Source of the DNA: Toxorhynchites rutilus septentrionalis
Taxonomy: Eukaryota > Arthropoda > Insecta > Diptera > Culicidae
Assembly: GCF_029784135.1 (NCBI RefSeq)
Contig: NC_073744.1
Location: forward strand, 76,053,935-76,117,934
Reading direction: 5' to 3'
Length of the DNA stretch: 64,000 nucleotides
Shown: one piece after another, positions 44,180-56,274 of the stretch
Layout of the letters: each line of letters begins with the position of its first letter
Numbering within the stretch: position 1 is the stretch's first letter
Translations under genes and position numbers: made by a program
Notes under the pieces: generated by a model
Databases searched by the model: none
Told to the model about the DNA's origin: nothing
Seen by the model: only the letters and a program-made list of their open reading frames with translations

Positions 44180-47095
44180 ATATTTGATGTGATGAATAGA
44201 GCCTCTCATTTTTCATGAACCTGTGAAATATTGTTATATCCAAAAGGTCTGCAACAAAAATTAAAAGTATTTTACAGATATGTCTGTAAATTTACAAACA
44301 TATCTGTAAATCTGGTATTTCTCGTCGTATGAGAATTTATTGCAAGAAATCACTTGAAAAAATGCATGAATTTGCTTGAAAATGAAGTGAATTGAGTCTG
44401 CACCACTTAGATTCAAACCTGTTTTTCCGTATCTTACAAAATTGAACTCGACGAAAAAACTAACCTCAGTGGTATAATAAAAATTGATATGGATATCATT
44501 ACGCTCTTCAAGATATTGTTGACATTGACATTGTTGTGAATGCTTAGATTTTGCATTACCAGTAACGATTTGTTTCAAAATTGCGAGTATGGAAATACGA
44601 GGTTATAGAAATACGATCTATTGAAAGTTTTTGGTATAATAGTGTAGAACCTATACATTGTAGCGTTTTACGTACCGTTCTGAATCATATTTCGGACACT
44701 TTGTTTTAATATCTTCAAATGCTTAATGCACTGATGATATAACTATAAAATTAATATCACAATTGCTTCTTTAGAGTAATCCCTTGGTTCCACTATCACT
44801 TCATTTGAATTATTACATAGTAGGAAAAAATCCATCCAAAATCCAAAATCCACTCATTATCGTTTGTGTTTGACGTTTGCTTAGCGTGAGCACGTAGAAT
44901 TTACCCTTTCATCAATATTTAAATTTCTCTCGTTTTTCATCAGTTCTCATCATCGTTATCAGGTTACTGTGATTGCTTGGTAAGTGTTTCGCAGTTGACT
45001 ATAAAATATAATCAGGTGTAATGTAATTTTCACTCAAAAAAATACAAAATAAATTTGATTTTCTTAAAAATAGTGTCCGAAGTTTGATTCTTATTCGCTT
45101 GATTTGAAAAGCATTTTATTCGATGATTTTTTATGTTTTCAATCAAATAGGTACCAAAGTAGCAAGCTTTTTTAAGCATATTGAACAAATTTATTAAAAA
45201 TATCAATCAAATAATACCTGTGCATAAAGTTGAGATCTGTTTACCTTAACCGTCCGAAATATGATTCAGAACGGTAACCAGGTTTCACCAGGAAGATCCC
45301 ATTTGTTAGCGAGAGGAAGGCACTTGTTTTTTTTGTCGTGGCTTTCAGATTAGTTGACCATTATTTGTGCACAATCCTACAGATGGATTGTTTGATAATT
45401 TCTGTATTCATAAAACATAGTTTTCATGCTGAAATGCTTTTTGTTTTCGCAGATAAACGGAGTTCTACTGTATTTGTAATGAAGCTCAAGATGGCATGAA
45501 CTTTCTGGGCAACCCAATAGAAGCGTATTCCAGAACGAAGAAGAGCATCTCTGCTAACAACATTTCTCGCGAGATACAGTTCGTTTATCCATAAAATAAT
45601 TCGTTGTTTGCTGCCATTTTCACCTTGAGAGTTTTCAAAAGATAAAAGCGAAACGGCTTTTACAACAAGAGCGGAAGTTGAAACGAAAATCATATCTAGA
45701 AAAACAATGTCGTTTACTTCTAATATTTCATAATTATATCATGCTTTGACGGTGTCTTCATCCTGTCATTTCGGCATTATCATCTTAAACCAATAAATCG
45801 ATCGCTCTAGGTTGATGTGCGTTACTATCATAATACACATTTTAGCAAAGAAGTTGAACTATATGAAAATATGGATTCTTGTCCGGGAAGTATAATAAGA
45901 CAGCAATAAATTTCATTTATTGTTAAATACAGATGTGATTTTTTTAAATTATGTATTTAACGAGTCCACGTGGACATTATCTATATCCCTTCTTCCCTCT
46001 TCGTGGACAAGCGTGGATATTTTCGTAATTCCTTTCCCCCCTAAAGTTGTCCATGTGGTATGCGAACAGCCCCTCATAACATTGCAGTTTGTCTAGGCTT
46101 AGGCTAAGGTTACTTTGAATCGGATTACGCACGAACGATTTTGTTCGATAGAAGCTGACGAATTCGAACGAAGCAAGGAGGAAGCAATCCCCTTTATTCC
46201 GCGCGGCGAGTGACGTGAGATTGCGCAGTTTACTACATTATTCTGGAAGCCACTTTACTTGTTAGCTCCTATATGACGCTCGAGTCGATAACAAATGAGG
46301 ACACGAAATCGATGATATCCGCAGATCGTAGTTAGCAAGCAAAAAATTCACGATATTTAGAACCAAAAAAAAAGTGGCTGCATGAAATTTCTGATGTTTT
46401 GATTTGGATATTGTTGACAGATGTTAAGAACATCCAAAATGACGATCGATATGACTTTTAACTTTTAACACTAGTATGAGTAGTCATTATAATAATGATG
46501 ATCCCACCTAATTCCCCTACAAAGCCGGACGAGTTATCTTTGAGATAAATAGTTATAAGAATGTATCTTTTTATTATCAATCTGAACCAGTAAACAAGAT
46601 ATAATAGAAATAAAACGGATTGGTTGTGCCACAGACATAGAATCTAAATTTGATGAACTTTTTGGGGCAGCACGCGAGCTTTTTTATTCCATGGGATGTC
46701 AAGAAGATTTCCAAACCGAAAAAATCCATGACCGATCGGGAATTGGACCCGTATCAGCCGTGAATTTAAAAGATAATTCTTGCTCTAATATATTCTCGAT
46801 GAGGGCCTGCTAATGGGATCGTTTCCGAGTCCAGGCCACTGAGCATCCCCAAGCCTTATTCAAGCCAACTTTTCAGGCCCTTCGTATTCATATAACATTC
46901 CCACTGGAACTCGCAATCAGATCTGCCGCAACTCAGAAGAATCTCGTTATAACCATTTATTTAACAAATGAATTTACGAGTTTTCCGATAGGGATAATCC
47001 CAGCTACATTCCAGTTTTAACATCACACCCCTCGAATCGATGTTAGCTTATTTGAAAACTGATATTTCGAAAACTGATATGCCCTTCATAGTATT
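44180..47095. other. No gene seen; scattered minor repeats
   Basis: No coding sequence recognised. 'tacagatatgtctgtaaat' and its inverse form a small hairpin near 44275-44315. 45434-45471 ('gcagataaacggagttctactg' before 'tattt') is a pogo-like terminal repeat fragment. 46180-46240 shares 'ccgcgcggcga' with 36.1 kb. 46900-46975 recurs at 47460-47530 ('ggaactcgcaatcagatctgcc'). Confidence 0.4.
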
Positions 47096-47420
47096 TATTG
47101 ACTCTCATTAACATTTTAGCTGTAACAGAGCTGTAACAGAGATTAACTTTCATTAGCATTTTAGCTGTAACAGAGCCGTGTACATGTTACATGTTTATGG
47201 TATTTATAAATTGAAAATTACACATTTAGGCATAAGTGTATTTCTTCTGTTCTTCCATTGTTCAGTAAACCAGACAGCGGAGACATTTGATATGATAATT
47301 GTTGTGTTATCAATAGCACAACAGCCCGATGTTTTTCTTGTTGCAAGCAGAGCTTACATATGGATGGAGAGAGGCCAAGACTCCGACTGGTCAATTGAGG
47401 GCTCTTCGTCTTGAACTAAG
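47096..47420 (-). mobile_element. tRNA-headed SINE (Feilai-like), truncated copy 2
   Basis: Shares 'cattagcattttagctgtaacagag', 'gtgtacatg' and 'acagcccgatgttt' with 8745-9240 and 56275-56745. The 'attagcattttagctgtaacagag' segment is tandemly duplicated at 47107-47177. The tRNA head has decayed. Confidence 0.55.
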
Positions 47421-47743
47421 TGTGGCTACGAAGGCTCTCACAGGGATATACACATGTTCGTTGGAACTCGCAATCAGATCTGCCTCAACTCAGAAAAATC
47501 TTGTTATAACCATCTATTAACCAAATGAGTTTACATTTATTGTAGGTTTCGCAATTATTGTTTACTTCTAAAATCAACAATCTTACTATCTAAAAAACTG
47601 AAAATAAACTAAATACCATCATTATTATTATCTTTAGACAAAAAACAACAAGTAACAGGAAACACTCAACATAAAAAGACGATAGTATATCCGTTATAAC
47701 TTCGTCAACGAATAACGAATCCGAACCATAATCGGGTAGAGCT

Positions 47744-48313
47744 TTAATCGAATCTTGGTAGAATATTACTAAACAAATAAATTATTAACAATGGCTTTTT
47801 GGCTGAATCCACCGATTGATTCACACATTCTGCTCTTTTGGTGAGAAAAAAAATCGGTTGACGCGTCCAACCGTTCAGATGAATTCCATATCGTGTCGGC
47901 GAATCGATAGCTTTTCCTCCCAACGAACGCATCATCCGACGACGTACCTTCGCCGAGAAGACAATTTTATTTCTGTAAAATCTTTTGGCTGGCGGTGCGC
48001 TGTGTGTTGCGCTCTGTGTACTATTTTTAATTTTAGATTCGCTCCCCGTCTTAGTCACCACGAAGGAATGGGAAATTATTCCACCAAACGGATTAACGGG
48101 CGCCCCACTCGTTTCGTCAATTCGTTCGTTTATCTGAATTTTATTGGTGGAAATTGCAGCATATGTGCGAAAAGTAGAACTGATTTTCTCTTTACCAAGA
48201 AAATGTTTACAGTTTCGATTGCCTCCATTTGACTCCTCTTTAGCCAGCAATTCACACATTCGAATTTTACGTTCACTCAGGGACCAGGTAAACGGTATAG
48301 ATCTCCCAGGCAT
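47744..48313 (-). CDS. Hypothetical protein, about 189 residues
   Basis: An open frame that is unusually long for this AT-rich DNA. Starting at the ATG at 48313 it reads MPGRSIPFTWSLSERKIRMC; the frame stays open upstream to about 48390 (RVYDSCPPRRYLT), so the start could lie in another exon. The protein is basic and Ser/Thr/Asn-rich in the middle, with a conserved-looking basic segment RFYRNKIVFSAKVRRRMMRS about 65 residues from the end and a short hydrophobic end (LLIIYLFSNIL). No signal peptide, finger or enzyme motif was recognised. It lies outside all repeats found here. The antisense 138-codon frame at 47816-48232 is the main alternative. No function is proposed. Confidence 0.45.
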   Translation of the reverse strand: MPGRSIPFTWSLSERKIRMCELLAKEESNGGNRNCKHFLGKEKISSTFRTYAAISTNKIQINERIDETSGAPVNPFGGIISHSFVVTKTGSESKIKNSTQSATHSAPPAKRFYRNKIVFSAKVRRRMMRSLGGKAIDSPTRYGIHLNGWTRQPIFFLTKRAECVNQSVDSAKKPLLIIYLFSNILPRFD

Positions 48314-48394
48314 CTCTTTCTCGTCGCTATTTGTCAAATATCGCCTTGGAGGACACGAATCATAGACGCGCTTCTGACTTGTAGCGCACTATTT

Positions 48395-49380
48395 GAACAA
48401 ATTTGCAATTCCGAGGTTATTTAATAATTTGTACCTCTAGTGTGTGTCTAATTTCCCTTGGGGAAGAAAAGCGAAATTGAGTGTAATAACAAGTGGGTGT
48501 CGGCTGTCCGGTAGATTTCAGACCAGGCCAGGATGAGTTCAGAGAACGTGAAAACTTATTTTTAGTCGTATTTATGCGCTAGCCTCGCGTGTTGCGCCAC
48601 AATCCAATCGATTGTTTATTCTAGAAAGATTTTAGTCTAGAAATGAACGATTAAATGCTAGTGTAACATCTGTAATAATATTGGTGAAACATAACAGCTT
48701 GTTTCCCAGAGCATCAATCCATGCCGCTTGTATTTTGGTTCTCGGACCTAGTCATTTACGCTTTGACAATGAAGGTGAATGGGTATACTTAATCAAAATG
48801 ACTCAATTCGCATATAAGTTGCTTTGATGTGAGAATAAGTATTTTATGTTTCAGATTTTGCTCATTATTGTTAACAAAGGATTAGCATAAGCTGTGTTGA
48901 GTTATTCGATTTTTTCCCGATATTTATCACTACCAGGCCGTTCCGTTGAATAAACAAAAATATATATATATTTTTCGCATTAAAATGATAAACTCCATTT
49001 AGTTTAAAGTATGTTCTATCGATAGCTATACATTTTTCCTATTTCTCTGGCAATTTTTTGATGCCACGCCAAAAAAACTGTTCCTCTTTAGAAGCAGACC
49101 AAACCCAAGCCCTTTTGCCAAGTGCGTATCTCGTCGATGCAAATAAGCTGTAATTGAGCTTGTCAGGGAAATAATGGTCGAACAAAGGCATTTAGTGCTT
49201 GTGTGGAAGCTTATTCAAGTTAAATTGAAGTTTTTGTTCAACCATTGACATTGACTTTTTATTTTCGTTCAACAACTCATGAAAACCCACAATTCATGAC
49301 GCAATTTAAGCCTGAAAAATAGGTTTTATCCTACTTAGTTACGAGGTTAGTATTACAAGTGTTTTCGTAATTGGGATGTT
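48395..49380. other. No gene seen
   Basis: Upstream of the 47.7-kb frame and downstream of the LINE. AT-rich, with 'tatatatata' near 48961 and no recognisable coding or repeat structure. Confidence 0.38.
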
Positions 49381-52300
49381 GCTGTCTCCAATGCTCTGTA
49401 CGTGTGCCCGACACGGGATACTTCCTATTGGGATGCAGCTGACCATTAATCAGCAAAGCCCCCCTAGTCTGTACCTCATATCTAGCGTGGTGCGTCTTTC
49501 TCGACTCTAGGAATCCAGGATAGAATGGTCACTAGCCGGCGCAATCATCAGTTCGTGTAGAGTTGTCATGAGCGGTACAACCTTTGGCTCTTGTTGAATG
49601 ATCAGTGGACTGCACAACCTTTGGCCCGTGTATCTGTAAAGAGTGTTTGAATGTATTGCCGCGACTAAGTAAAAGTTTATCGATCGGATAGGAGGGATAT
49701 GAAACGGGGACACAACGAAGGAAACATCATTAAACGTTGACATCGGCGTTTCTGAGGAACAGGTATAGATGAAGCAGAAGATCAGGATCACGGCTACCTA
49801 AGATATCCCGGACGGGGATCTCCGATTGTCTGCCTTGTGCTCTCAGTGCTCTAGAGAGCTGAGAGCGAGCAGTATGGAACCGGATACACGACCAGACAAC
49901 ATGCTCGATGTCGTGGTAGCCATCACCACAATCACAAAGATTGTTTGCTGCGAGCCCAATGCGATAGAGATGCGCGTTTAGGTTGTAGTGATTGGACATA
50001 AGCCGAGATATCACGCGAATGAAATCACGACCTACATTCAATCCCTTGAACCATGCACTCGTCGAGACCTTAGGGATAATCGTGTGTAACCAACGACCGA
50101 ACTCATCTCCACTCCACATGCGCTGCCAACTTACGAGCGTGTACTGACGAGGAATGTGGAAAAATTCATTATAAGCAATTTGCCTTTCAAAAAGAGTGCC
50201 TTCTAAAGCGCCCAACTTAGCTAGCGAGTCTCATTCCCCGGAATCGAGCAATGAGAGGGAACCCATGCTAAGGTAATCTTGAATAATTTTTCGACCAAAA
50301 CACTCAATAGTTGTCTTATTCTTGTTAGGAAATAAGATGAGCGTTTATCAACCTTCATGGAGCGGATTGCCTCTATTGAGCTGAGACTGTCTGAAAAAAT
50401 AAAATAGTGGTCGATGGGCAATGTTTCAATGATCCCCAGTGCGTAGTATATCGCACCCAGTTCAGCGACATACACGGAACAAGGATCTTTGAGTTTGAAA
50501 GTGGCACTGGAATTTTCATTGAAGATGCCGAAGCCAGTGGACCCGTTTATGAATGAACCGTCAGTAAAGAACATTTTATCAGATCTAACTATGCCACCAT
50601 ATTCTGCCGAAAATATCGGCGGAATATAATCTGAGCGTAGATGATCTGGGATTCCATGGATTTTTTGTCGCATGGACAGATCAAAAATGACAGAGGAATT
50701 GCAAAAGTATGGGAAGCAAACTTGGTTGGAGATGCCTGGTGAAGGGTGCACGTCGTGGGTAAGGTACTCATGGTATAAAGACATAAAACTTGACTGAGGA
50801 ATCAGTTGGAGTAGGTTTTCGAAGTTATCAATCACCAATGGATTCATGATCTTGCAACGGATGAGAAATCTGTAGGATAATTCTGTGAACCGAAGAGTAA
50901 GCGGGGGTACTCCTGCCAAAACTTCGAGACTCATCGTATGTGTCGAATGCAAACACCCCATGGCTATACGCAGGCAACGATATTGTATTCTCTCCAGGTG
51001 GAGAATATGAATCCTGTTGTATTGTATAACTGAATGAGGTCTCCTGGATGGGCACCCCACCATGTTACGGTTATTATTTGGAGAAAATTGATTCTTTGCT
51101 GGCATTTCTGTTTCAAATACGCAATGTGTATTCCCCAGGTACATTTAGAGTCAAAATATACTCCAAGGTATTTGAAAAACATCGAGTGCTTGATCGTTTT
51201 ACCGGATAGGTGAAGCTGGAATTGGGCGGGTTCGTGCTTCCTAGAAAAAACGACCATTTCGGTTTTCTCCGTAGAGAATTTGATACCCAGCTTGAGAGCC
51301 CATGTGAACAGGTTGTTAAGGGTATCTTGCAAGGATTTTTGCAGAACGGCGGGATTAGTACCCGTGATGGAAATAACTCCCTCGTCTGCAAGTTGTCTCA
51401 ACGTACAATCTCTAGTTAGACAATCATCTATATCATTGACGTAAAAACTGTACAAGAGGGGGCTTAGGCAGGAGCCTTGTGGTAGGCCCATAAAACTGTA
51501 TTGAGAAGATTTCAAGCTGCCATGATTGAAAAACATGTGCTTTTCTGACAGTAAATTGTACAGGAAATTATTCAGAATTGGTGAAAGTCCACGATTATGA
51601 AGTTTCTCTGAGAGAATTTCCATGGAAACTGAATCAAATGCCCCTTTGATATCGAGGAAAACGGAAGCCATTTGTTCTTTGCGAGCAAATGCGATTTGGA
51701 TTTCAGAAGATAGCAGCGCGAGACAATCGTTCGTCCCTTTACCTCGGCGGAAGCCAAACTGCGTATTTGACAGCAAATTGTTCGCTTCAACCCACTTGTC
51801 CAAACGAAGTAGAATCATTTTCTCTAACAATTTACGAATACAGGATAACATTGTAATCGGCCTATACGAGTTGTGATCGCAAGCCGGCTTGTTGGGTTTT
51901 CGTATTGCTATCACTCTCACTTGCCTCCAGTCATATGGGACAATATTCAGCTCCAGAAACTTGTTGAACAAGTTCAGCAAACGCTGTTTCGCCATGTCAG
52001 GAAGATTCTTCAACAAGTTGAATTTAATCTTGTCCGACCCCGGAGCTGAATTGTTACATGAGAGGAGGGCAATTGAGAATTCTACCATCGAAAAATTCTC
52101 ATAGTTGCATTGGAGCGGAATGTCGCGTACGACGCTTTGTGCAGGAACGGAATCGGGACAAACCTTTCTTGCAAATTTGAAAATCCAACGGTCAGAGTAT
52201 TCCTCACTTTCATTTGTATGGTTCCAGTCACGCATTCTCCTAGCCGTATTCCAAAGAGTGCTCATAGCGGTCTCCCTTGACAAACCATTGACGAACTTTC

Positions 52301-52428
52301 GCCAATATCCACGCTTTTTTGCTTTAATCAGACCTTTTAGTTTGGCTTCTAGAGCTTGGTACTTTCGAAACCATTCCACTAGTCCAGTTTTCCGGAATTT
52401 TTTGAAAGCGGATGATTTTTCAAGGTAG

Positions 52429-52524
52429 ACCACTTTCCGACGTCGTCCTCCATCACTTTGGTGGGACAAGGAGTGTTCAATCCTTGTCCCACCAAAGTGA
52501 TGGAGGACGACGTCGGAAAGTGGT
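52429..52524. repeat. Near-perfect 44-bp inverted repeat inside the RT ORF
   Basis: 'ccactttccgacgtcgtcct' plus 'ccatcactttggtgggacaagg' is followed, after an 8-base spacer, by its exact inverse. In the minus-strand reading the first arm in one frame encodes FRRRPPSLWWDK, the expected post-endonuclease motif, so the second arm is an inverted duplicate placed after it. The ORF stays open through both arms, in a different frame. Confidence 0.85.
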
Positions 52525-53350
52525 AGCAGGAACACGTTTCTTTTGAGCTTGAAGTGCGCTTCGTAAATCAAACTCGATATAAAATTATACTCTTCGAGTG
52601 GAGGAAGTTCATGCATTGAAACAAGTGCTTCAGATATTATTTCTGCAAATTTTCTCCAGTCAATATTTTTCGTGAGGTCATACGCAATATCGACTGACTC
52701 ACGAGAACCTGATTCATTGGCGATCGATAAAATTATTGGCAGGTGATCACTACCGTGGGGATCTTGGATTACCTTCCAATCCAGGGATAACGAAGAAGAG
52801 CAAAGTGATATGTCTAGCATACTTGGGTTGGAGGGTTGGCTATTCTAGTTGCTTCCCCAGTATTCAAAACTGTCAATTTGAAGTTGTCGCACAGATCATA
52901 AATCAAAGTGGCACGGTTGTCATCGTAGAGTGAACCCCATGCTGTTCCATGAGAGTTGAGGTCACCTAAGATTAGCCGCGGCTCCGGCAGTGCCTCGATG
53001 ATATCAAAAAACTGATGGCGGCCAACCATAGTTCTTGGAGGAATATATATCGAGGCAATGCAGAGGTCTTTGCCATTGATTTGTGTCTGGCAAGCGACAA
53101 CTTCAATGCCTGTCATCGATGGGAGAGTGACTCTATAGAAGGAGTGACATTTTTTGATCCCCAATAGTACGCCACCAAACGAGTCATTTCGATCGAGGCG
53201 AATAATGTTGAAATCGTGGAAATTCAGTTCATCGGCTGAAGAAAGTCATGTTTCACAGAGGGAAAATACATCACAGTTAGAACTATGAATTAAAAATTTA
53301 AATTAATCTAGTTTAGGGATGATGCTTCTGCAATTCCACTGTATTACAGT

Positions 53351-53940
53351 CAGAGATCGAAATGCTCGCCGATTTGAGACGAAAAACATCCGTTTTCACC
53401 CACAGGGAAAAATAGCTGAGAATATAGGAGGCGAGAGAATGTTATACGCTCACTTCGATTCTCGCGAGAAACGCAAAGCCGATTTTTATTTTCCGGTGAG
53501 TTATGATTGCCGAAAAATGGTTTCGTTTTCAGTGACTCCTTGATGCCGATAATGGTTTTTCACTTCTTCAGTACAGCTGAAAACATTGCATGAAAGTATG
53601 CGGCAATATTGGGTGTTATCGTGAAGTGAACATGAGATGGATTAATATTTGTACAATTCAGACGCTGTCCAAATGCAGATCGTTTGGACGCTGTCCTAAC
53701 AGATTAACGTTGGTAAAGTTAGCTATGATTTTTCGCTCCATATTTTCAGTACCAAACGAGAGACGAAAAACCATTCTCGTTGAACTTCCGAGAACGAGAT
53801 TTTCCACATCTCTTTCTCTCTGAAAAAGAATTTTCGGTGAAAACGAAGAGACGAAAATATCAACAATACACGGTTCATCGAAAACTAGATTGATTGATTG
53901 AATATTTATCGTGCATCCGAGCGAGGATTTCGATCTCTGA
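53351..53940. mobile_element. hAT-type MITE with 8-bp duplication ATTACAGT
   Basis: Ends CAGAGATCGAAATGCTCGC and the inverse 'gcgaggatttcgatctctg', flanked by ATTACAGT on both sides (53343-53350 and 53941-53948). Removing it joins the ORF2 start (MPDSVQEVKDLT) to VIQWNCRS in frame. About 590 bp, non-coding. Confidence 0.78.
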
Positions 53941-53975
53941 TTACAGTGGTCAAATCCTTGACCTCTTGCACTGAA

Positions 53976-54475
53976 TCAGGCATCGAGGGAAATGAACGCT
54001 GCTAAAAAACCACATTTTTCTTTCAAAAATGTTCTCACAATCGGAAGCAAACATAATACTATGCTTTTAAGAGGGTCATTTATATTTAAAGCATTTAAAA
54101 TATTGTCCACCAGGTCAGAAAGCGCAAGCAAGCCAGATTGTGACTGTTGCCTCGACCGCGAAAAAGGAATAGACGTGTTGGGCTCTGCTCCGGGAAGTGC
54201 TGAGGACCCCTGGTGCATAGAAGAACCGCTTAAACCAGGAGGTACTTGCTTCGGTCTATTCTCAGCACGTTCGATACGAGGTTTCATTCCAACTTGGGAA
54301 GTTTCGGTCTTCTTTCGGGGGAGTGATGGAAAAGAAGTAATCTTTCTTTTCCTAATGGCACCCTGCGATGTATCGGAACATGTGAAATTGTCCCCAAGAA
54401 GTAAAGATACCAGGTACGTCAACTCCTCGTCTCTCATGTCAACGAGGTCATCAACGGGCCCACCTTTGTGACATC
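53976..54475 (-). pseudogene. LINE element 1 ORF1 (gag-like), 3' part
   Basis: The minus-strand frame starts within CGAGCHKGG (a Cys-His zinc-knuckle remnant) and continues DDLVDMRDEELTYLV, a Pro/Ser/Gln-rich linker, and a C-terminal hydrophobic helix region (LVDNILNALNI, IVLCLLPIVRTFLKE) ending FISLDA-stop. ORF1 proteins of these LINEs bind RNA and assist target-primed reverse transcription. The N-terminal part is missing beyond the (TA)n run. ORF2 starts within its last codons. Confidence 0.7.
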
Positions 54476-54513
54476 CGGCACCACATCGACTAACCCACGT
54501 TTTATTGAAAATG

Positions 54514-54518
<5 letters not shown>

Positions 54519-54556
<38 letters not shown>
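54519..54556. repeat. (TA)n microsatellite
   Basis: About 19 uninterrupted TA units at the point where LINE element 1 loses its 5' part. Confidence 0.9.
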
Positions 54557-54560
<4 letters not shown>

Positions 54561-54764
54561 TAACCCCCTCTACGAGTTGCCTATCCCCCTTTCTCAGGAC
54601 CATTCCACATTGGAAAAGGTGATTCTAGGTTTCCGAAAATACGGGTTGAAGAGTTCTCCCGAGGTCGGTGGCCGACCCTGAGATCTTATATAAAAAAGAG
54701 GTGAGCTAAGCTGAGCGGTTTCGCGGTGTAAGCTACGAAGAACTTTCACAATTTAGAACAAGGT

Positions 54765-54900
54765 TTCTCAAAGTGGTCGATTGACCCCCTGGGGTCAAAT
54801 TCGGTTTCCCAGCGGTCGACAGAAACGAACATTGATTTTGGGGGTCGACGGGGTCTGAATATCGACCCCTATAAAATAACACAAGTTCTTATTTGAAATA
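54765..54900. mobile_element. Isolated hAT-like terminus
   Basis: 'ggtttctcaaagtggtcgat' plus 'tgaccccctggggtcaaatt' closely resembles the 'ttctcaaa.tggggtcc...gaccccctggggtc' end of a widespread animal hAT group. No partner end or duplication was found, so it is a fragment. Confidence 0.35.
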
Positions 54901-54952
54901 TTTAAGATGATTTACGATTTAAGATAAGTTGTGTCACGTGAATAAGAATGAC

Positions 54953-55614
54953 CAGGATTGCCACATTTGATCCTGTAAAATTTTCTGAAAAAAAACTATA
55001 TATCTGTATTCCCAGCAAAAAAAAAACTGTATCGAAAAACTAACGGAAAGAATGGAAAGAAAGATTTATTTTCATTTTGAATTTGTTGTTCTTTTTAAGG
55101 TTTGTTTAAGTCGTATCAATACAACAAAATAAATAATAAAAACTTTCTCATAATAAATTGTATGATGTTTATACATGGTTTTTTTGAACTTTGCTTTCCT
55201 TAAATTTTCCGTCAATTTCATCCTTGATTTCAAATTGACGCTTCTGCTTGAGCCAATACACAGTTTTTTGCATTCAAAATAGAGCTCATCATTGCGGAAG
55301 CCAACCGTGTCCCAAAAACATCTTTAGCAGGAATGGAGAAATGAGGTGACATTTCGGTTCAATATTTATATACAAGGTACATATCTTCATTACTCTACGA
55401 AAAACAAACAAAGTTTATTAGTAAGAAGGTAGACAGAGAAAATAAACTTCAATTAAATTAACGTTCAAATTTGAATTTGAAAAAATATCTTTAAATTCTG
55501 TATCTTTGCAGAAAATCTGTTATTCTGTATATACAAATTCTGTATCTGTATTCTGTATTCTGTTCGGCGAAAAATCTATAAAATAAGGAATATTCTGTAT
55601 ATGTGGCAACCCTG
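54953..55614. mobile_element. hAT-type MITE with 8-bp duplication AGAATGAC
   Basis: Left end CAGGATTGCCACATTTG, right end inverse (tatgtggcaaccctg), flanked by a perfect AGAATGAC (54945-54952, 55615-55622). Subterminal 'ttctgtat' repeats occur near both ends. About 660 bp, no transposase. Confidence 0.76.
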
Positions 55615-55622
55615 AGAATGAC

Positions 55623-56270
55623 TAATATCTTAGTAGAAAATATTATTGCAGTACATTTTAAAAACTCAACAAGACCAGATGTGCACAAGATGAAAATAAA
55701 AAAGTACAAGATGAAAAATTCCGCGGGTAAAAAAAAAGTGAACAGGTTCGTGTAAGATAATGTATTTGAGCGTACGAGTCCTTCAGGTTTAACATTTCTC
55801 TGTATTTTAAACATATTTAACACGAAGGAAGTCATATGCTCCTAATATTTTGCTGTATAACAAGCCTGCCTTTAGGTTGCAAGTTCATATGCGTTCTAAA
55901 ATACGGATAAGTAATCTCTCTTGCGATACATGGTTTGAGGAACAGGTCCATCAAAAGTTTAATTAAATAAAAACTAAATATTTGCTTGTTGTGTTTTGTG
56001 TCAAATACACAGCGTTTCATAACTATAGAACCACTCATTTTTTCTGAGCTTCCAGAGATATGTAAGAATTCGATTGAATTGAAGTATAAAGTGTAGGATA
56101 TAATAACTATCTTCATTTATAAGACAGGCCATTTGATCTTTATTGTTGTGTCCAGACGCGAAACATTCGAATGACTAAAATTCCAGTGTTTCATAACTAT
56201 AGAACCAGATGGAGAAACTCTTCCTCCTTTACAAAATTAACGTCAATTTCACATTTTTTTTATCTCTTTT
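55623..56270. other. No gene seen
   Basis: AT-rich. 'gtttcataactatagaacca' occurs twice (56010 and 56190). No coding sequence recognised. Confidence 0.38.
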
Positions 56271-56274
56271 GTTT

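Larger units (their letters stand above)
49730..53983 (-). pseudogene. LINE element 1 ORF2: endonuclease, RT and RNase H, decayed
   Basis: Begins at an ATG (about 53983) overlapping the ORF1 stop. Endonuclease: VIQWNCRSIIPKL, a CET(W)L site in which W is now a stop, GDLNSHG, and DPHGSDHLPI after a frameshift near 52815. Reverse transcriptase (about 52300-51300): RPITMLSCIRKLLEKM, FGFRRGKGTNDCL, FLDIKGAFDSVS, LPQGSCLSPLLY and the active-site box, which reads LADEGV where the family has (F/Y/L)ADD. RNase H: FTDGSFING, VAELGAIYYAL, IFSDSLSSIEAI and WVPSHCSIPGNE, then a frameshift at 50221. C-terminus: CDCGDGYHDIEHVVWSC, ending at 49738. At least two stops, two shifts, a MITE and a palindromic insertion show that it is dead. 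Confidence 0.85.
49380..54510 (-). mobile_element. RNase H-bearing non-LTR retrotransposon (element 1)
   Basis: Two-ORF LINE with an ORF1 tail (zinc-knuckle type), then ORF2 with endonuclease, reverse transcriptase, RNase H and a C-terminal Cys finger. An RNase H domain limits it to the I/R1/LOA/Loner/Outcast set of clades. The 5' end stops at a (TA)n run at 54519-54556, so ORF1 is truncated. A hAT MITE (53351-53940) is inserted near the start of ORF2. The 3' UTR runs to about 49380; no poly-A tail was confirmed. Confidence 0.85.

Noticed and set aside
47816..48232. 138-codon plus-strand frame opposite the orphan ORF
   Set aside because: Shorter than the minus-strand frame, and its reading is less protein-like by eye; kept only as an alternative.
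49507..49791. 94-codon minus frame after LINE element 1 ORF2
   Set aside because: Lies in the LINE 3' UTR, overlaps the end of ORF2 in another frame and has no domain.
53992..54471. 159-codon plus-strand frame
   Set aside because: Exact antisense of the LINE ORF1 fragment, which has the meaningful zinc-knuckle and ORF2 overlap.
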